Shown here: piece after piece, positions 32,536 to 43,025 of the stretch
Layout of the letters: each line of letters starts with the position of its first letter
Numbering within the stretch: the first letter of the stretch is position 1
Assembly: GCA_024277115.1 (NCBI GenBank)
Contig: JAJRVW010000145.1
Coordinates: 41,318 to 105,317 of the forward strand
DNA: 64,000 nt
Direction: 5' to 3'
Source of the DNA: Calditrichota bacterium
GTDB taxonomy: Bacteria; Calditrichota; Calditrichia; Calditrichales; J004
Position numbers and translations under genes: made by a program
The notes under the pieces: generated by a model
Databases searched by the model: none
Told to the model about the DNA's origin: nothing
Seen by the model: the letters and a program-made list of their open reading frames with translations, nothing else

Positions 32536-34665
32536 ATGCCCTCAAAAAAAAAGAAACAAAAATCAAAACGTGATCAACTACTTGGCAAAGTCACACCCAA
32601 ATTTGCAATCAAACGAGGCCATCCCTGGCCGCTTGGCGCAGCGCTGGTACGCGATGGCGTTAATTTTGCCGTTATCTCCGGCAGCGCCAAAAAAGTATAC
32701 TTACTCATTTATGGCGAGGATACCAATAAGCCGCTGGTCGAGTTTCCCCTTGACCCGCGTGTAAATAAAACGGGCGATATTTGGCATGCACACATTACCG
32801 GGCTTGATCCGTGGCTGAGTTATGCCTATCGGGTGTTTGCCGATGACCCCTTCCGCAAAGGTGGCCTGCTTGTACTCGATCCCTACACAAAAGCAACTTG
32901 TGGCGGGGAAATTTGGGGCAGGCCTAATACAATAATCAATGAAGGAAAGAAAACGCCGCTACGCCTCTCAACTATCGTGGATGATACCTTTGACTGGCAG
33001 CTTGACCAACCCCTAAACAGGCCATTGCAGGAATCAATCATCTATGAAATGCATGTTCGTGGTTTTACCCGGCATGAATCGGCAAAGGTGGCACACCCCG
33101 GAACTTTTGCAGGAATAATCAAAAAAATCCCTTATTTAAAGGATTTGGGCATTACCGCAGTGGAGCTTATGCCTGTCACCGATTTTGACGAGACCGGTGT
33201 TCCCCGTAAAAATCCCTTTACCGGTGAACTCTTAAAAAATTATTGGGGCTACGATCCTATTTCATTCTTTGCTTTAAAGTCGGCTTATGCACACGATTCT
33301 TCCGCTGCCGGGGCAGTAATTGAATTTAAGAAGATGGTACGGGCGCTGCACCAGGCTGGGATAGAAATCATCCTCGATATTGTTTTTAACCACACGGCCG
33401 AGGGCAACGAGCATGGCGAAACATATAATTTAAAAGGCCTGGACCGGGACACCTACTATCTTTTTGATCAGGACAAGCAACATTACCTTAATTATACAGG
33501 TTGTGGCAACACCGTTAATTGCAACCATCCTGTGGTGCGTAGTATGATAATCGATGCTCTGCGATACTGGGTAACCGAGATGCATATCGATGGCTTTCGC
33601 TTCGACCTCGCCTCCATCTTAAGCCGTGGCCCAAATGGCGAAGTGCTCTCCGATCCACCGATTTTAGAAAGGATTGCCCTTGATCCTGTTTTGACCGGAA
33701 CCAAAATTATCGCCGAAGCCTGGGATGCCGCCGGACTGTACCAGGTGGGCAGTTTCGGGCGCTGGCAACGCTGGATGGAGTGGAATGGTAAATTCCGCGA
33801 TGATGTGCGCCGTTTTATAAAAGGCGATGAAGGCATGATCCCTTTATTGGCAACGCGGCTTTCGGGCAGTTCCGACTTATATGAGGATGATGGACGCTAA
33901 CCCTATCACAGCGTCAATTTTGTAAGCTGCCACGATGGTTTCCCGCTGGCAGACCTGGTCTGTTATAACGAAAAACACAACCTGGCCAATGGTGAAGAGA
34001 ACCGTGACGGGGAGAACCATAACAACAGTTATAATTACGGCGTTGAAGGGTCCACTGACGATCAACAAGTTTTAAAAATCCGTGAAAGGCAGATAAAAAA
34101 CTTTGCGGTGATTTTACTGCTTTCACAAGGTGTGCCTATGTTCCATGCCGGTGATGAATTTGGCCGGACGCAGGGTGGCAACAATAATGCATACTGCCAG
34201 GACAATGAAATCAGTTGGGTTGATTGGTCCCTTGCGGAAAAGAATAAGAACCTGTTACGTTTTTTTAAAAAATTGATTGCCTTTCGTAAAAATCAGAAAA
34301 GCTTACAGCGATTGCAATTTTCGGTTAAAGAAATCAATGGCCAGCCGGAAATGAGCTGGCACGGTACAGAAATTGACAAACCGGATTGGTCGAAAGAATC
34401 CAAAACATTGGGATTGTTTTTAGCCGGGCAAAACAATCAGGAAAATGATATTTACATCATGATTAACGGCGATTTAAAAAGCCATACATTTGAGTTGCCA
34501 ATTGCGCCAAAGGGAAAAAAGTGGCGGTTGTTTTTAAACACCTTTAACACTGCACCGGATGATATTATTGATGAGAACCCAACCGAAGCAGTTAAACCCC
34601 AAAAATCATTTTTAGTGGCGGATAGGTCGGTAGCTATTTTTATTACAATAAAAGAAAATGATTAA
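32536..34665 (+). CDS. glgX: Glycogen debranching enzyme / isoamylase GlgX-TreX type, interrupted by in-frame TAA (33898-33900)
   Basis: Same-frame ORFs 32536-33900 and 34108-34665; junction [54 protein letters not shown]. Confidence 0.94.
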
Positions 34666-34812
34666 TCTATAAGCCTACCTGAGTTCATAATAATGATTGA
34701 GATTAGACTGAGTTTACAAAGATTCCTTTTTAAGCTTGGATTTCTTGATTCACCATAATATATTTGCTCTTTCAAAGCCAATGATTTTTACGATAAATTA
34801 AACGAGCACCAC

Positions 34813-35481
34813 ATGCCCATTAAAACCACCAACGATACTTTAAATAATCTCCCAATCCCCGAACGGATCAGTTATATTTTTAATTGTTACGCCCCTGAGG
34901 AGATTTTGATTACTTCCTCTTTTGGCACAAGTTCGGCTTTTCTGCTATATCACATCAGTCGTTTCAATACCAAGCCCGATGTCCATTTTATAAATACCGG
35001 CTTTCATTTTAGCACAACCCTGCAATACCGTGATGAATTGGCGCATCTTTTTGGATTAAATATTATCGATGTGAAACCGGATTTTGAAGATCATTCCTAC
35101 ACAGAGTATGAAAAATTGTGGCAACGCGACCCGGATGCATGTTGTGAGCTCAATAAAGTAAGCCCGCTGGAAGCCTTGAAGAAAAAATATAAAGTGTGGG
35201 TAACCGGCCTTATGGCGCACCAATCGGATACACGGGAAAAAATTTCTATCGTTGAAGTAAACCCGGCCATCCTTAAATTTAATCCCCTTTTTGATGAAGA
35301 CCCCACAAAAATTACGGACAAATTGAAAAAGCTGAAAATCCCCCTGCATCCGCTTCTTGAACATGGATTTGAATCGGTAGGTTGTATGCAGTGCACCGAT
35401 CGGGGTGTTGGCCGTGACGGGCGTTGGCAGGGATTAAATAAAACCGAGTGTGGGTTGCATAATTTTCAGAAAAAAGATTAG
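34813..35481 (+). CDS. cysH: Phosphoadenylyl-sulfate/adenylyl-sulfate reductase-like protein
   Basis: ORF 222 aa; FINTGFHFSTTLQYRDEL, MAHQSDTRE, C-terminal TECGLH. Confidence 0.85.
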   Translation: MPIKTTNDTLNNLPIPERISYIFNCYAPEEILITSSFGTSSAFLLYHISRFNTKPDVHFINTGFHFSTTLQYRDELAHLFGLNIIDVKPDFEDHSYTEYEKLWQRDPDACCELNKVSPLEALKKKYKVWVTGLMAHQSDTREKISIVEVNPAILKFNPLFDEDPTKITDKLKKLKIPLHPLLEHGFESVGCMQCTDRGVGRDGRWQGLNKTECGLHNFQKKD

Positions 35482-35748
35482 ATACCTGCCGAATTTTTGT
35501 AGGGGCGGAGAGTTTCCGCCTGCAACATAAAACCAACCCTCTTCTTTTTCATTTTCTTCTTGTTGCCGGATAGACAGAACGATGTCCTGTCGCTACATTA
35601 GTCCTTTATAACTGAACTTGGTTATATTTATAATGCGGTTCATTCTTCCTATTTCTCAATAATTATCCCACAAAATAAAATTTATGGATTGAATCCAAGA
35701 CAATGAATAGCGATATTTCGGGCTGCCAAAAATATTAAAAACTCAAAA

Positions 35749-37287
35749 ATGAAAAATAAAAAATATACAATCGACGACGTAAAAAACTGTATCGACATCC
35801 TGGAAGATTTGGTCGAGAACAGCGAACAACTTACAGCCCTTACAAAACAGGAAAAACGCAAGCTCTTTACCGCTGCCGGCACAATTGCCCGCCCCTCGCC
35901 TGAAGAACGAAAAAAACGGCGCACCGATGAAAAAATCGCAAAGCGCAATGCATTAAAAAAAGATGAGCGCCTCGCCCGTGCCCATACCGGCATCCGCGCT
36001 GCCCGCACCAGGGATGTTTTTAGCGCACCGAAGGAGTTGCCATTAAACCGTATCGAGACGGAACCGAGCAAGGCCAACCTGCGTTCGGCCCGAAATTGTT
36101 ATGTATGCAAGGCCGAGTACAGCAAACTGCACCATTTTTATGACTCCATGTGCAAATCCTGTGGCGACCTGAATTATAAAAAACGCTACCAGACAGCCTC
36201 ACTGCATGGCAAGGTTGCGTTGATTACAGGCTCGCGTTTAAAGATTGGCTATCATGCCACATTAATGATGTTACGCGCCGGGGCAACGGTTATTGCCACA
36301 ACACGCTTTCCGGTCGATTCTGCCATACGCTACGCCAAGGAAGAAGATTTTGAGCAGTGGAGAGACCGCTTGCACATACACGGACTTGATCTGCGCCATG
36401 CGCCCAGCGTTGAACTTTTTGCCCGTTATATCGAGCAGAGTTATGACCGCCTCGATATCCTGATCAATAATGCGGCCCAAACCGTACGTCGTCCACCCGG
36501 TTTTTACGCGCACCTTATGGAGAATGAAATTCGGGATCATGCCACGCTGCCCCAGAATGCCCGCCATCTTTTAGAGAGCCACATGGCGTGTACAAAAACG
36601 CTTTCCGCCTTGTGCCAACCGGAAACGGAAAAAGGCTCCAACCTCCCAGTTTCCTGGCATGACAAAGGTCCGGGGATTGGCATACGCGCCTCTGCAAGAC
36701 TTTCTCAAATCCCTTATAATTTTGATAATTCGCTTGTGGCCGAAGAGGTCTTCCCTGCTGGCAAGCTAGATGCTGACCTGCAACAGGTTGACCTGCGCAA
36801 AACAAATAGCTGGCGTCTAAAATTAGGGGAGATCGAAACACCGGAAATGCTGGAGGTACAACTGGTTAATGCCGTGGCCCCATTTGTGCTGAACAACCGC
36901 CTATCCAATTTGATGAAACGCGATTATACCGGCGAAAAACACATCGTGAACGTAACGGCCATGGAAGGCAAATTTTATCGTTTTACAAAAGCCGACCGCC
37001 ACCCGCACACAAATATGGCCAAAGCGGCCCTAAATATGCTCACCCACACCTCGGCGAGCGATCTTGAAAAATATGGGATTTATATGAACGCCGTAGACAC
37101 AGGCTGGGTGACCGATGAAGACCCGGCAGAACTCTCGCAGTTCAAACAAGATGTGCATGATTTTCAGCCGCCATTAGATATTGTCGACGGTGCCGCCAGG
37201 GTTTGTGATCCTTTTTTTGATGGGATTCTTACAGGCAAGCATTGGTCGGGCAAATTTTTAAAAGACTACTTCCCCATCGATTGGTAA
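35749..37287 (+). CDS. SDR-family oxidoreductase with N-terminal helical region and CxxC...CxxC knuckle
   Basis: ORF 512 aa; [100 protein letters not shown]. Confidence 0.88.
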   Translation: MKNKKYTIDDVKNCIDILEDLVENSEQLTALTKQEKRKLFTAAGTIARPSPEERKKRRTDEKIAKRNALKKDERLARAHTGIRAARTRDVFSAPKELPLNRIETEPSKANLRSARNCYVCKAEYSKLHHFYDSMCKSCGDLNYKKRYQTASLHGKVALITGSRLKIGYHATLMMLRAGATVIATTRFPVDSAIRYAKEEDFEQWRDRLHIHGLDLRHAPSVELFARYIEQSYDRLDILINNAAQTVRRPPGFYAHLMENEIRDHATLPQNARHLLESHMACTKTLSALCQPETEKGSNLPVSWHDKGPGIGIRASARLSQIPYNFDNSLVAEEVFPAGKLDADLQQVDLRKTNSWRLKLGEIETPEMLEVQLVNAVAPFVLNNRLSNLMKRDYTGEKHIVNVTAMEGKFYRFTKADRHPHTNMAKAALNMLTHTSASDLEKYGIYMNAVDTGWVTDEDPAELSQFKQDVHDFQPPLDIVDGAARVCDPFFDGILTGKHWSGKFLKDYFPIDW

Positions 37288-37398
37288 GTATATTTTTCTC
37301 CAAAAGAACTGTTAGATGCTCTTGTAATATGAGTATTTCCTTATTAAGTTAGTTTTTTTGATTTTGAAAATATTAACGTTTTTAATTAAGGAGACGTA

Positions 37399-38076
37399 AT
37401 GAGAAGATTCTTTTGGATTTCTATGCTTTCTTTTGGATTTCTATCTGCACAAGATTCCACTGATTTTAATAACTTTTTTGGGATTACTTATTCGCCTTTC
37501 GGGCAGGCACAAGTGAGGGATAATTCAGCATTTTCTTATGGATATTCCGATGTGCCTAAGCTTGGTGTTTATAAAAATGAATTTAATATGTTTTTTACCT
37601 CTACGTTTGGGATTAAGATTAAGAAAGAAATATTTATGATTTTTGACCTTGATATAAACAAGGGGTCATTTTCAATTGAGAATAAAGGTGACGGAACTGT
37701 CAACAATAATTCAGAAACGGTAGAAGAGAGTTTAACGCTTATCACTCCAAAGTTTGGATTGAAGTTCTTTTTAAACCGGCATAAACAGATCGCTCCTTAT
37801 TTCCGTTTGGCATTTTTTAAAACACTTGCCCTCGCATCCTTTAAGAATAAAAACAATAGTGGCCGACCTGACCAGGGAGATTTTTTAGAAAAACTGAACT
37901 CCCCTTTCGGGATTGAATTAGGTGCAGGTACAGAAATATATTTTATGGACCAACTGTCCTTTTTCCTTGATGGAAGATTTGTATATCAAAGGACAAGCTT
38001 TACTCTTGAAGAAAAAGATTATACTTTTAGCGAAATCCTAAAAACAGTCGCCTTTGGATTTAATATGTATTTCTAA
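37399..38076 (+). CDS. Outer-membrane beta-barrel protein, hypothetical
   Basis: ORF 225 aa; signal peptide; terminal VAFGFNMYF. Confidence 0.6.
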   Translation: MRRFFWISMLSFGFLSAQDSTDFNNFFGITYSPFGQAQVRDNSAFSYGYSDVPKLGVYKNEFNMFFTSTFGIKIKKEIFMIFDLDINKGSFSIENKGDGTVNNNSETVEESLTLITPKFGLKFFLNRHKQIAPYFRLAFFKTLALASFKNKNNSGRPDQGDFLEKLNSPFGIELGAGTEIYFMDQLSFFLDGRFVYQRTSFTLEEKDYTFSEILKTVAFGFNMYF

Positions 38077-38093
38077 AGTGATCGTTTCAATGA

Positions 38094-38273
38094 TCATTCT
38101 TCGTGGAGTTGCGCCCTGATTTTCTCGGTTACCTGGTCAATAATTTCGTCCATTACATCGCTGGCGCAGGCCACGTTATCACGGTATTTTTCAAAAACAT
38201 CTTTTATGATTTTTTCAAAGGGTTCACGCTGGATACTTGGATTTTTAGGTTGTTTGCGTTTTTTTAATTTCAT
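38094..38273 (-). CDS. Small hypothetical protein (59 aa), not in ORF track
   Basis: Own translation: MKLKKRKQPKNPSIQREPFEKIIKDVFEKYRDNVACASDVMDEIIDQVTEKIRAQLHEE*; preceded on the minus strand by GGAGGAATTTT. Confidence 0.65.
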   Translation of the reverse strand: MKLKKRKQPKNPSIQREPFEKIIKDVFEKYRDNVACASDVMDEIIDQVTEKIRAQLHEE

Positions 38274-38295
38274 AAAATTCCTCCAAACTTTTCAT

Positions 38296-39156
38296 TTAAA
38301 GATAAAACCAAACCAGTTCTTCCGCTTCGGCCTGATAGCCAAAACCAAAAAGGTTGAGGTGGTTGAGCACATGGTACAATTTGTAAATATTTTCCCGGTA
38401 CCCTGCCCCATCCGCCAGTGGCAAAACCTCCTGATAAGCGCCGTAAAACGATCCCGGAAACCCGCCAAAGAGTTTTGTCATCGCCAGATCGGCCTCACGC
38501 TGGCCATAATAAACCGCCGGGTCAATCAGCACAGGTAAACCATTTTCATCGGCTAAAAAATTCCCGCTCCACAGGTCGCCGTGCAATAAGGTTGGAGGCT
38601 CGTTTTGATTGGATAGAATAGATTCTATTTTGTTTTCGAGTAGTGCAAAACCTTTGCTTAACTTTTCTGAAGCCCGGTTTTTTCTCTCCGCCAGTTTAAA
38701 CTGAAATAGCAAGCGTTTCTCAAAATAGAATGTACACCAGTCTGTTGCCTGATGTTCATTGACGCTATTGTCCTGTATGGTGTGCCCAATAAAATTATCC
38801 TCATAAAAGCCAAATTGAGCTGATTTTGATTTATGCAACTCTGCAAATTGCCGGCCAAACCTTTCAAAAAAATGGGCTTTTTGCACACCGGGCCGGATGT
38901 ATTCCATCAATAAAAAATCAGGTTCTACTACAAAAATATAGGGTACGCGGATCACATCGGCTTTTTCAATTTCCTTTAATCCGTTTGCTTCGGCCCTAAA
39001 CATTTTGGGATTTTGTGCGCCGCTCTTCAAAAAATATTTTTTGCCCGATTCCATCTCGATCAAACGCGCTTCGGCAATGGAACCTCCGCTTATGGATTGT
39101 GTGGAAGCAATCCTGTCGCCCAATTTTTCTTCGAGATTGTTTAGAATTTTGTTCAT
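38296..39156 (-). CDS. Fructosamine kinase family protein
   Basis: ORF 286 aa; FRAEANGLKEI, LLHGDLWSGNFL, PAVYYGQREADLAMTKLFGGF. Confidence 0.94.
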   Translation of the reverse strand: MNKILNNLEEKLGDRIASTQSISGGSIAEARLIEMESGKKYFLKSGAQNPKMFRAEANGLKEIEKADVIRVPYIFVVEPDFLLMEYIRPGVQKAHFFERFGRQFAELHKSKSAQFGFYEDNFIGHTIQDNSVNEHQATDWCTFYFEKRLLFQFKLAERKNRASEKLSKGFALLENKIESILSNQNEPPTLLHGDLWSGNFLADENGLPVLIDPAVYYGQREADLAMTKLFGGFPGSFYGAYQEVLPLADGAGYRENIYKLYHVLNHLNLFGFGYQAEAEELVWFYL

Positions 39157-39255
39157 TTATCTTTATGGGTGGTTTGTGGCATTTTCAATACGGGCGTATG
39201 CAAGATGCCCGTACAATTTCAATTCCAGTGTGGCGAATGCGATTCGCCCCTGCGA

Positions 39256-39732
39256 TTATTCTTCATTATGGGTGATTTCCTGCAATAATCCGTCGCAGGC
39301 ATCATCCAAAATATCCAGGACATTTTCAAATCCTGCCGCGCCGCCATAATAAGGATCGGGCACCACATCGGCCGGGATATTTTTATTAAAACCGGTCATT
39401 AAATAAATTTTATTGGCATATTTTCCTTCCGGGTCCATGGCACGCAAGTCCCGCATATTTTCGTGGTCCATCCCGATGATATAATCAAATTTTTCAAAAT
39501 CAACCGTGGGATCAAATTGTCGTGAAAGACTTGTCAGGTTATATCCACGTTTTTCAGCATGCTTTTGCATACGTTGATCGGCCGGTTCCCCCGCGTGCCA
39601 GCCCATAATCCCGGCAGAGTCAGTAGAGATTTCATGTTCCAGCTTTTTTTCGTTGATTTTTGCGTTCATTACCGCTTCGGCGCTGGGTGAGCGGCAAATA
39701 TTTCCAAGACAAACAAATAATACTTTTTTCAA
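39256..39732 (-). CDS. Low-molecular-weight protein tyrosine phosphatase family (TTG start)
   Basis: VLFVCLGNICRSPSAEAVM P-loop, VPDPYYGG. Confidence 0.95.
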   Translation of the reverse strand: MKKVLFVCLGNICRSPSAEAVMNAKINEKKLEHEISTDSAGIMGWHAGEPADQRMQKHAEKRGYNLTSLSRQFDPTVDFEKFDYIIGMDHENMRDLRAMDPEGKYANKIYLMTGFNKNIPADVVPDPYYGGAAGFENVLDILDDACDGLLQEITHNEE

Positions 39733-40077
39733 TTACTTCCCCTCGTCCTGATCAGTTTTATCTTCCGCACTTTTTTGGATGCCTTTGGAAATAACATAGG
39801 TGCCGCCGCTAATTCCCAATAAAATAAATATTTCGGATGGAATTGTTTCAGGGAATCCCGGTGGGTTTTGGCTTACAACAATAATCAGTAAACTGGCCGC
39901 AATCACAAAGGTAAAAATCAGAAACTGGAAGCGTGAAAGACTTGCCGAACCATCCTTTTCACTGATTAATTTTGTCAGGTCAATTTTTCCTTTTATCACA
40001 TAAAAAAGGATGATGAAACCTAAAACACCAATAAAGACAGCAATCAGCCAACCCGTTACAAGCGCTAAACTTTCCAT
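39733..40077 (-). CDS. Small two-TM membrane protein, paralog of 40103-40435
   Basis: ORF 114 aa; GKIDLTKLISEKDGSASLSRFQFLIFTFVIAASL. Confidence 0.75.
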   Translation of the reverse strand: MESLALVTGWLIAVFIGVLGFIILFYVIKGKIDLTKLISEKDGSASLSRFQFLIFTFVIAASLLIIVVSQNPPGFPETIPSEIFILLGISGGTYVISKGIQKSAEDKTDQDEGK

Positions 40078-40102
40078 AATATATCTCCTTGATAATAAAG
40101 TA

Positions 40103-40435
40103 TTAATTTCTAATTTTTTTTATGATCCATCTTTTCAAACGGGCTTTTCCACTTAAATAAACGGCAGAACTTCCTGAAAGAAGGTATAAAAGAAAGGTAT
40201 CTATTTTTGGGAAAGCCGATGGATTTTTAAATGTTAAGTATAAATAATAGCTGGCTATAAGAAGTGTAAAAACAAGTTGTTGGATACGTGCGGAACTGAG
40301 TGTTTTTGTCCCTTTATCAGAAAGTAATTTGCGGGTTTTTATTTTCCCCGTAAATAGACGAAAAAGGACAACGGCAATAAACGCAGCCAAAAGCAGAAGA
40401 ATCTCAAGTTTTATAAATTGTGCTAAAACAGACAT
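40103..40435 (-). CDS. Small two-TM membrane protein, paralog of 39733-40077
   Basis: ORF 110 aa; GKIKTRKLLSDKGTKTLSSARIQQLVFTLLIASY aligned with its neighbour. Confidence 0.72.
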   Translation of the reverse strand: MSVLAQFIKLEILLLLAAFIAVVLFRLFTGKIKTRKLLSDKGTKTLSSARIQQLVFTLLIASYYLYLTFKNPSAFPKIDTFLLYLLSGSSAVYLSGKARLKRWIIKKIRN

Positions 40436-40504
40436 TTAATTCATCTAATTGATCAAATATTTCTGAATCCGTTCAGACAAATAATTTCCTTAAATACAAA
40501 CGGT

Positions 40505-41152
40505 TTATTTACGAACCGTGACAGTAATCTTGCTGGCTGTTTCCAATGGTAATGCTAAATATTTTTTCCCGTTCCCCACTAAAAAACATTGCTTGCCGGG
40601 TGGGATTTCGTCCAAAGTCCAATTCGAACCGGGTAGCAGACCTGGCTTACCATAATATTGCTTTTCATTTTGATCAAAATCTATTTTAAAAATTGTAAAC
40701 GATTCATTCAAGCCCACCTCGTTTAACCTTTTATGGAGGACAACTTTGTCCCAGGATGGTATCGGTGAGCCGTGCGGGTCTTTATCCGGAAAACCAAGAT
40801 AGGCATCAATCCGGTACATCAATTGGTCAGAAATCACATGCTCAAGCTTCTCGGCCTCTTCATGAATGTGCAGCTCGTCCATCTCTAAAACAGTTTCCAA
40901 AAATGTTTCGATAAGGCGGTGTTTACGGACAAGTTTACGGGCAATCTCCTCGCCTTTTGCCGAAAGAAGTGCACCATCGTTCTTATTATAAGAGAGCAGG
41001 CTGCATTTTTCCAATTGCCGGAACATGGACAGAACGGTTGGCGATTTTAAGTGTAGGCCATCGGCCACAACTTTGGCGATGGCCTTTTTGTGTTGTTGTT
41101 GAAGATGCCAGATAATTTTAAGATAATCTTCCTGGCTACGGGTAATTTTCAC
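40505..41152 (-). CDS. DtxR/MntR-family metal-dependent regulator with C-terminal FeoA/SH3-like domain
   Basis: ORF 215 aa; SQEDYLKIIWHL, HLKSPTVLSMFRQLEKCSLL, KHRLIETFLETVL, HEEAEKLEHVIS. Confidence 0.93.
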   Translation of the reverse strand: MKITRSQEDYLKIIWHLQQQHKKAIAKVVADGLHLKSPTVLSMFRQLEKCSLLSYNKNDGALLSAKGEEIARKLVRKHRLIETFLETVLEMDELHIHEEAEKLEHVISDQLMYRIDAYLGFPDKDPHGSPIPSWDKVVLHKRLNEVGLNESFTIFKIDFDQNEKQYYGKPGLLPGSNWTLDEIPPGKQCFLVGNGKKYLALPLETASKITVTVRK

Positions 41153-41466
41153 GGATTGCTCCAGAATTAAATCGGCTGAAATGTGTTTGCTTGAAATGTG
41201 ATGGCCTAACTTACGCTTTTGTTAAAATCCATGAAACTTTTTTCCATAATTGAAAACTCATCCTTTTAAAAATATCCACAAACGCCTTTTAGGCACCTCG
41301 TTCCAAATCTCAGGATTTGGAATGAAAGTGAAATGAAACTTTGTTTCAGTTGCAAATACCCATTTTATTCCACAGTTACACATGCGAAAAAATATTCCGT
41401 TGCGGATTCACAATAAAACATCTATTTTATTATCCACCTGCCACAATAAATCATTCAGGAAAAAAT

Positions 41467-42489
41467 ATGACTCCAAATAAAATAATCGAGATTAAACCCC
41501 TGGGATTTCCATGGGACACCCAAGACCCTTTTCTTTTTTGTGCGCACCATGCGGATGCTTACCCAAAAGGAAATGAAAATCTTGGCCCGCAGCCAAGCCT
41601 CTTAAAAGGCAGAAATATCGGACAAGATTTTACGATAAAAGATGGCTGGCGCATGTACCACGGAGATTCAATCCCCGGGTTTCCCGCACATCCGCATCGT
41701 GGATTTGAGACGATCACTATTGTTAAAGAAGGCATTGTAGACCATGCCGATTCCCTCGGTGCTGCCGGACGGTATGGCGCAGGGGATGTGCAATGGATGA
41801 CCGCAGGTAAAGGCGTGCAACATTCCGAAATGTTTCCATTGTTAAAACAAGAAGAAGAAAACCCTCTGGAACTTTTCCAGGTATGGCTCAATTTATCAAA
41901 ATCCAATAAGTTTACCGAACCTTATTTTGGGATGTTATGGGCAGACTCGATCCCGCTCTTAAAAGAAAAAGACTCAAATGGAAAGTCCATCGAAGTAAAC
42001 ATAATTGCCGGAAAATTAAACGGGCTTACGGCCCCAAATCCCGGACCGAATTCCTGGGCTGCAAATCCTGACAATGAAGTTGCGGTTTGGACAATCAAAC
42101 TACAAGCCGGCGCACAGTGGCAATTGCCAGCCGCTAAAAATGAAGTAAACCGAACACTCTATTTTTATAAAGGTAGCGGTCTTAGCATTGAAAATAACAC
42201 AATCCCTGAATATCACTCGATACAACTTATAGCAAAAGAAAATATTATGCTGCAATGCGCTGATCAGGATTGTTATATTTTGATGTTACAGGGAAAACCC
42301 ATGAAAGAGCCTGTTGCCAAATATGGACCTTTTGTGATGAATACTCATGAAGAACTTCAACAAGCCATGCAAGACTACCAAAACACTCAGTTTGGTGGAT
42401 GGCCATGGTCGAGGTCGGACCATGTCCATGCAAGTGTTAAAGGTCGATTTGCACGTTATGCGGATGGACGGGAAGAGATAAAATCGTAA
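41467..42489 (+). CDS. Pirin family protein
   Basis: Start MTPNKIIEIKPLGFPW; FPAHPHRGFETITIVKEGIVDHADSLGAAGRYGAGDVQWMTAGKGVQHSEMFP. Confidence 0.94.
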   Translation: MTPNKIIEIKPLGFPWDTQDPFLFCAHHADAYPKGNENLGPQPSLLKGRNIGQDFTIKDGWRMYHGDSIPGFPAHPHRGFETITIVKEGIVDHADSLGAAGRYGAGDVQWMTAGKGVQHSEMFPLLKQEEENPLELFQVWLNLSKSNKFTEPYFGMLWADSIPLLKEKDSNGKSIEVNIIAGKLNGLTAPNPGPNSWAANPDNEVAVWTIKLQAGAQWQLPAAKNEVNRTLYFYKGSGLSIENNTIPEYHSIQLIAKENIMLQCADQDCYILMLQGKPMKEPVAKYGPFVMNTHEELQQAMQDYQNTQFGGWPWSRSDHVHASVKGRFARYADGREEIKS

Positions 42490-42494
42490 TTATA

Positions 42495-42899
42495 TTAATT
42501 GGTATAATAGGCACGTAAATTTTTAACGGCAAAATTTTGATATTGGCTTTCATCATATTTAGAAGATGAAAACTTTAATTGGAACGAAGTGCTTTCGCCT
42601 TTAGCCAATGAATAATTAAGCCGGTTATTATCGCCGCCCAGTTTAAAGCTGTAACTGTCATCTGTGTAAAAATCCGCCTCAACATACCAGACAGGCGTGA
42701 TATTTTTCTTGCCTGTATTTTTTACAGTGCCTTTCACAAACAAAGCTGTGCCCATATTCGTTTTTTCGGTGATGGTGAATTCAACTGTTTTTATTACGGC
42801 CACGTCATCCGATCCTGTAATTGTAGAACCACCGTCGCCACAACCACCGCTGTTTAAAAGAAAAAAGGCACTCACAAATAAAACGATGTGTTTATACAT
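42495..42899 (-). CDS. Lipoprotein with FxLYD-like domain
   Basis: ORF 134 aa; signal peptide/Cys, VKGTVKNTGKKNITPVWYVEADFYTDDSYSF. Confidence 0.65.
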   Translation of the reverse strand: MYKHIVLFVSAFFLLNSGGCGDGGSTITGSDDVAVIKTVEFTITEKTNMGTALFVKGTVKNTGKKNITPVWYVEADFYTDDSYSFKLGGDNNRLNYSLAKGESTSFQLKFSSSKYDESQYQNFAVKNLRAYYTN

Positions 42900-43025
42900 T
42901 TTTCTACTCCCTTTAGTTTATTGAACGATTGTTCCATAACATAATTAAAAATATCTGCTTTTTCAATCCCTAAAAGGAATCTTATAAAATTACTAACCTT
43001 TTTAAATTTATCCATCCTTAAATAA

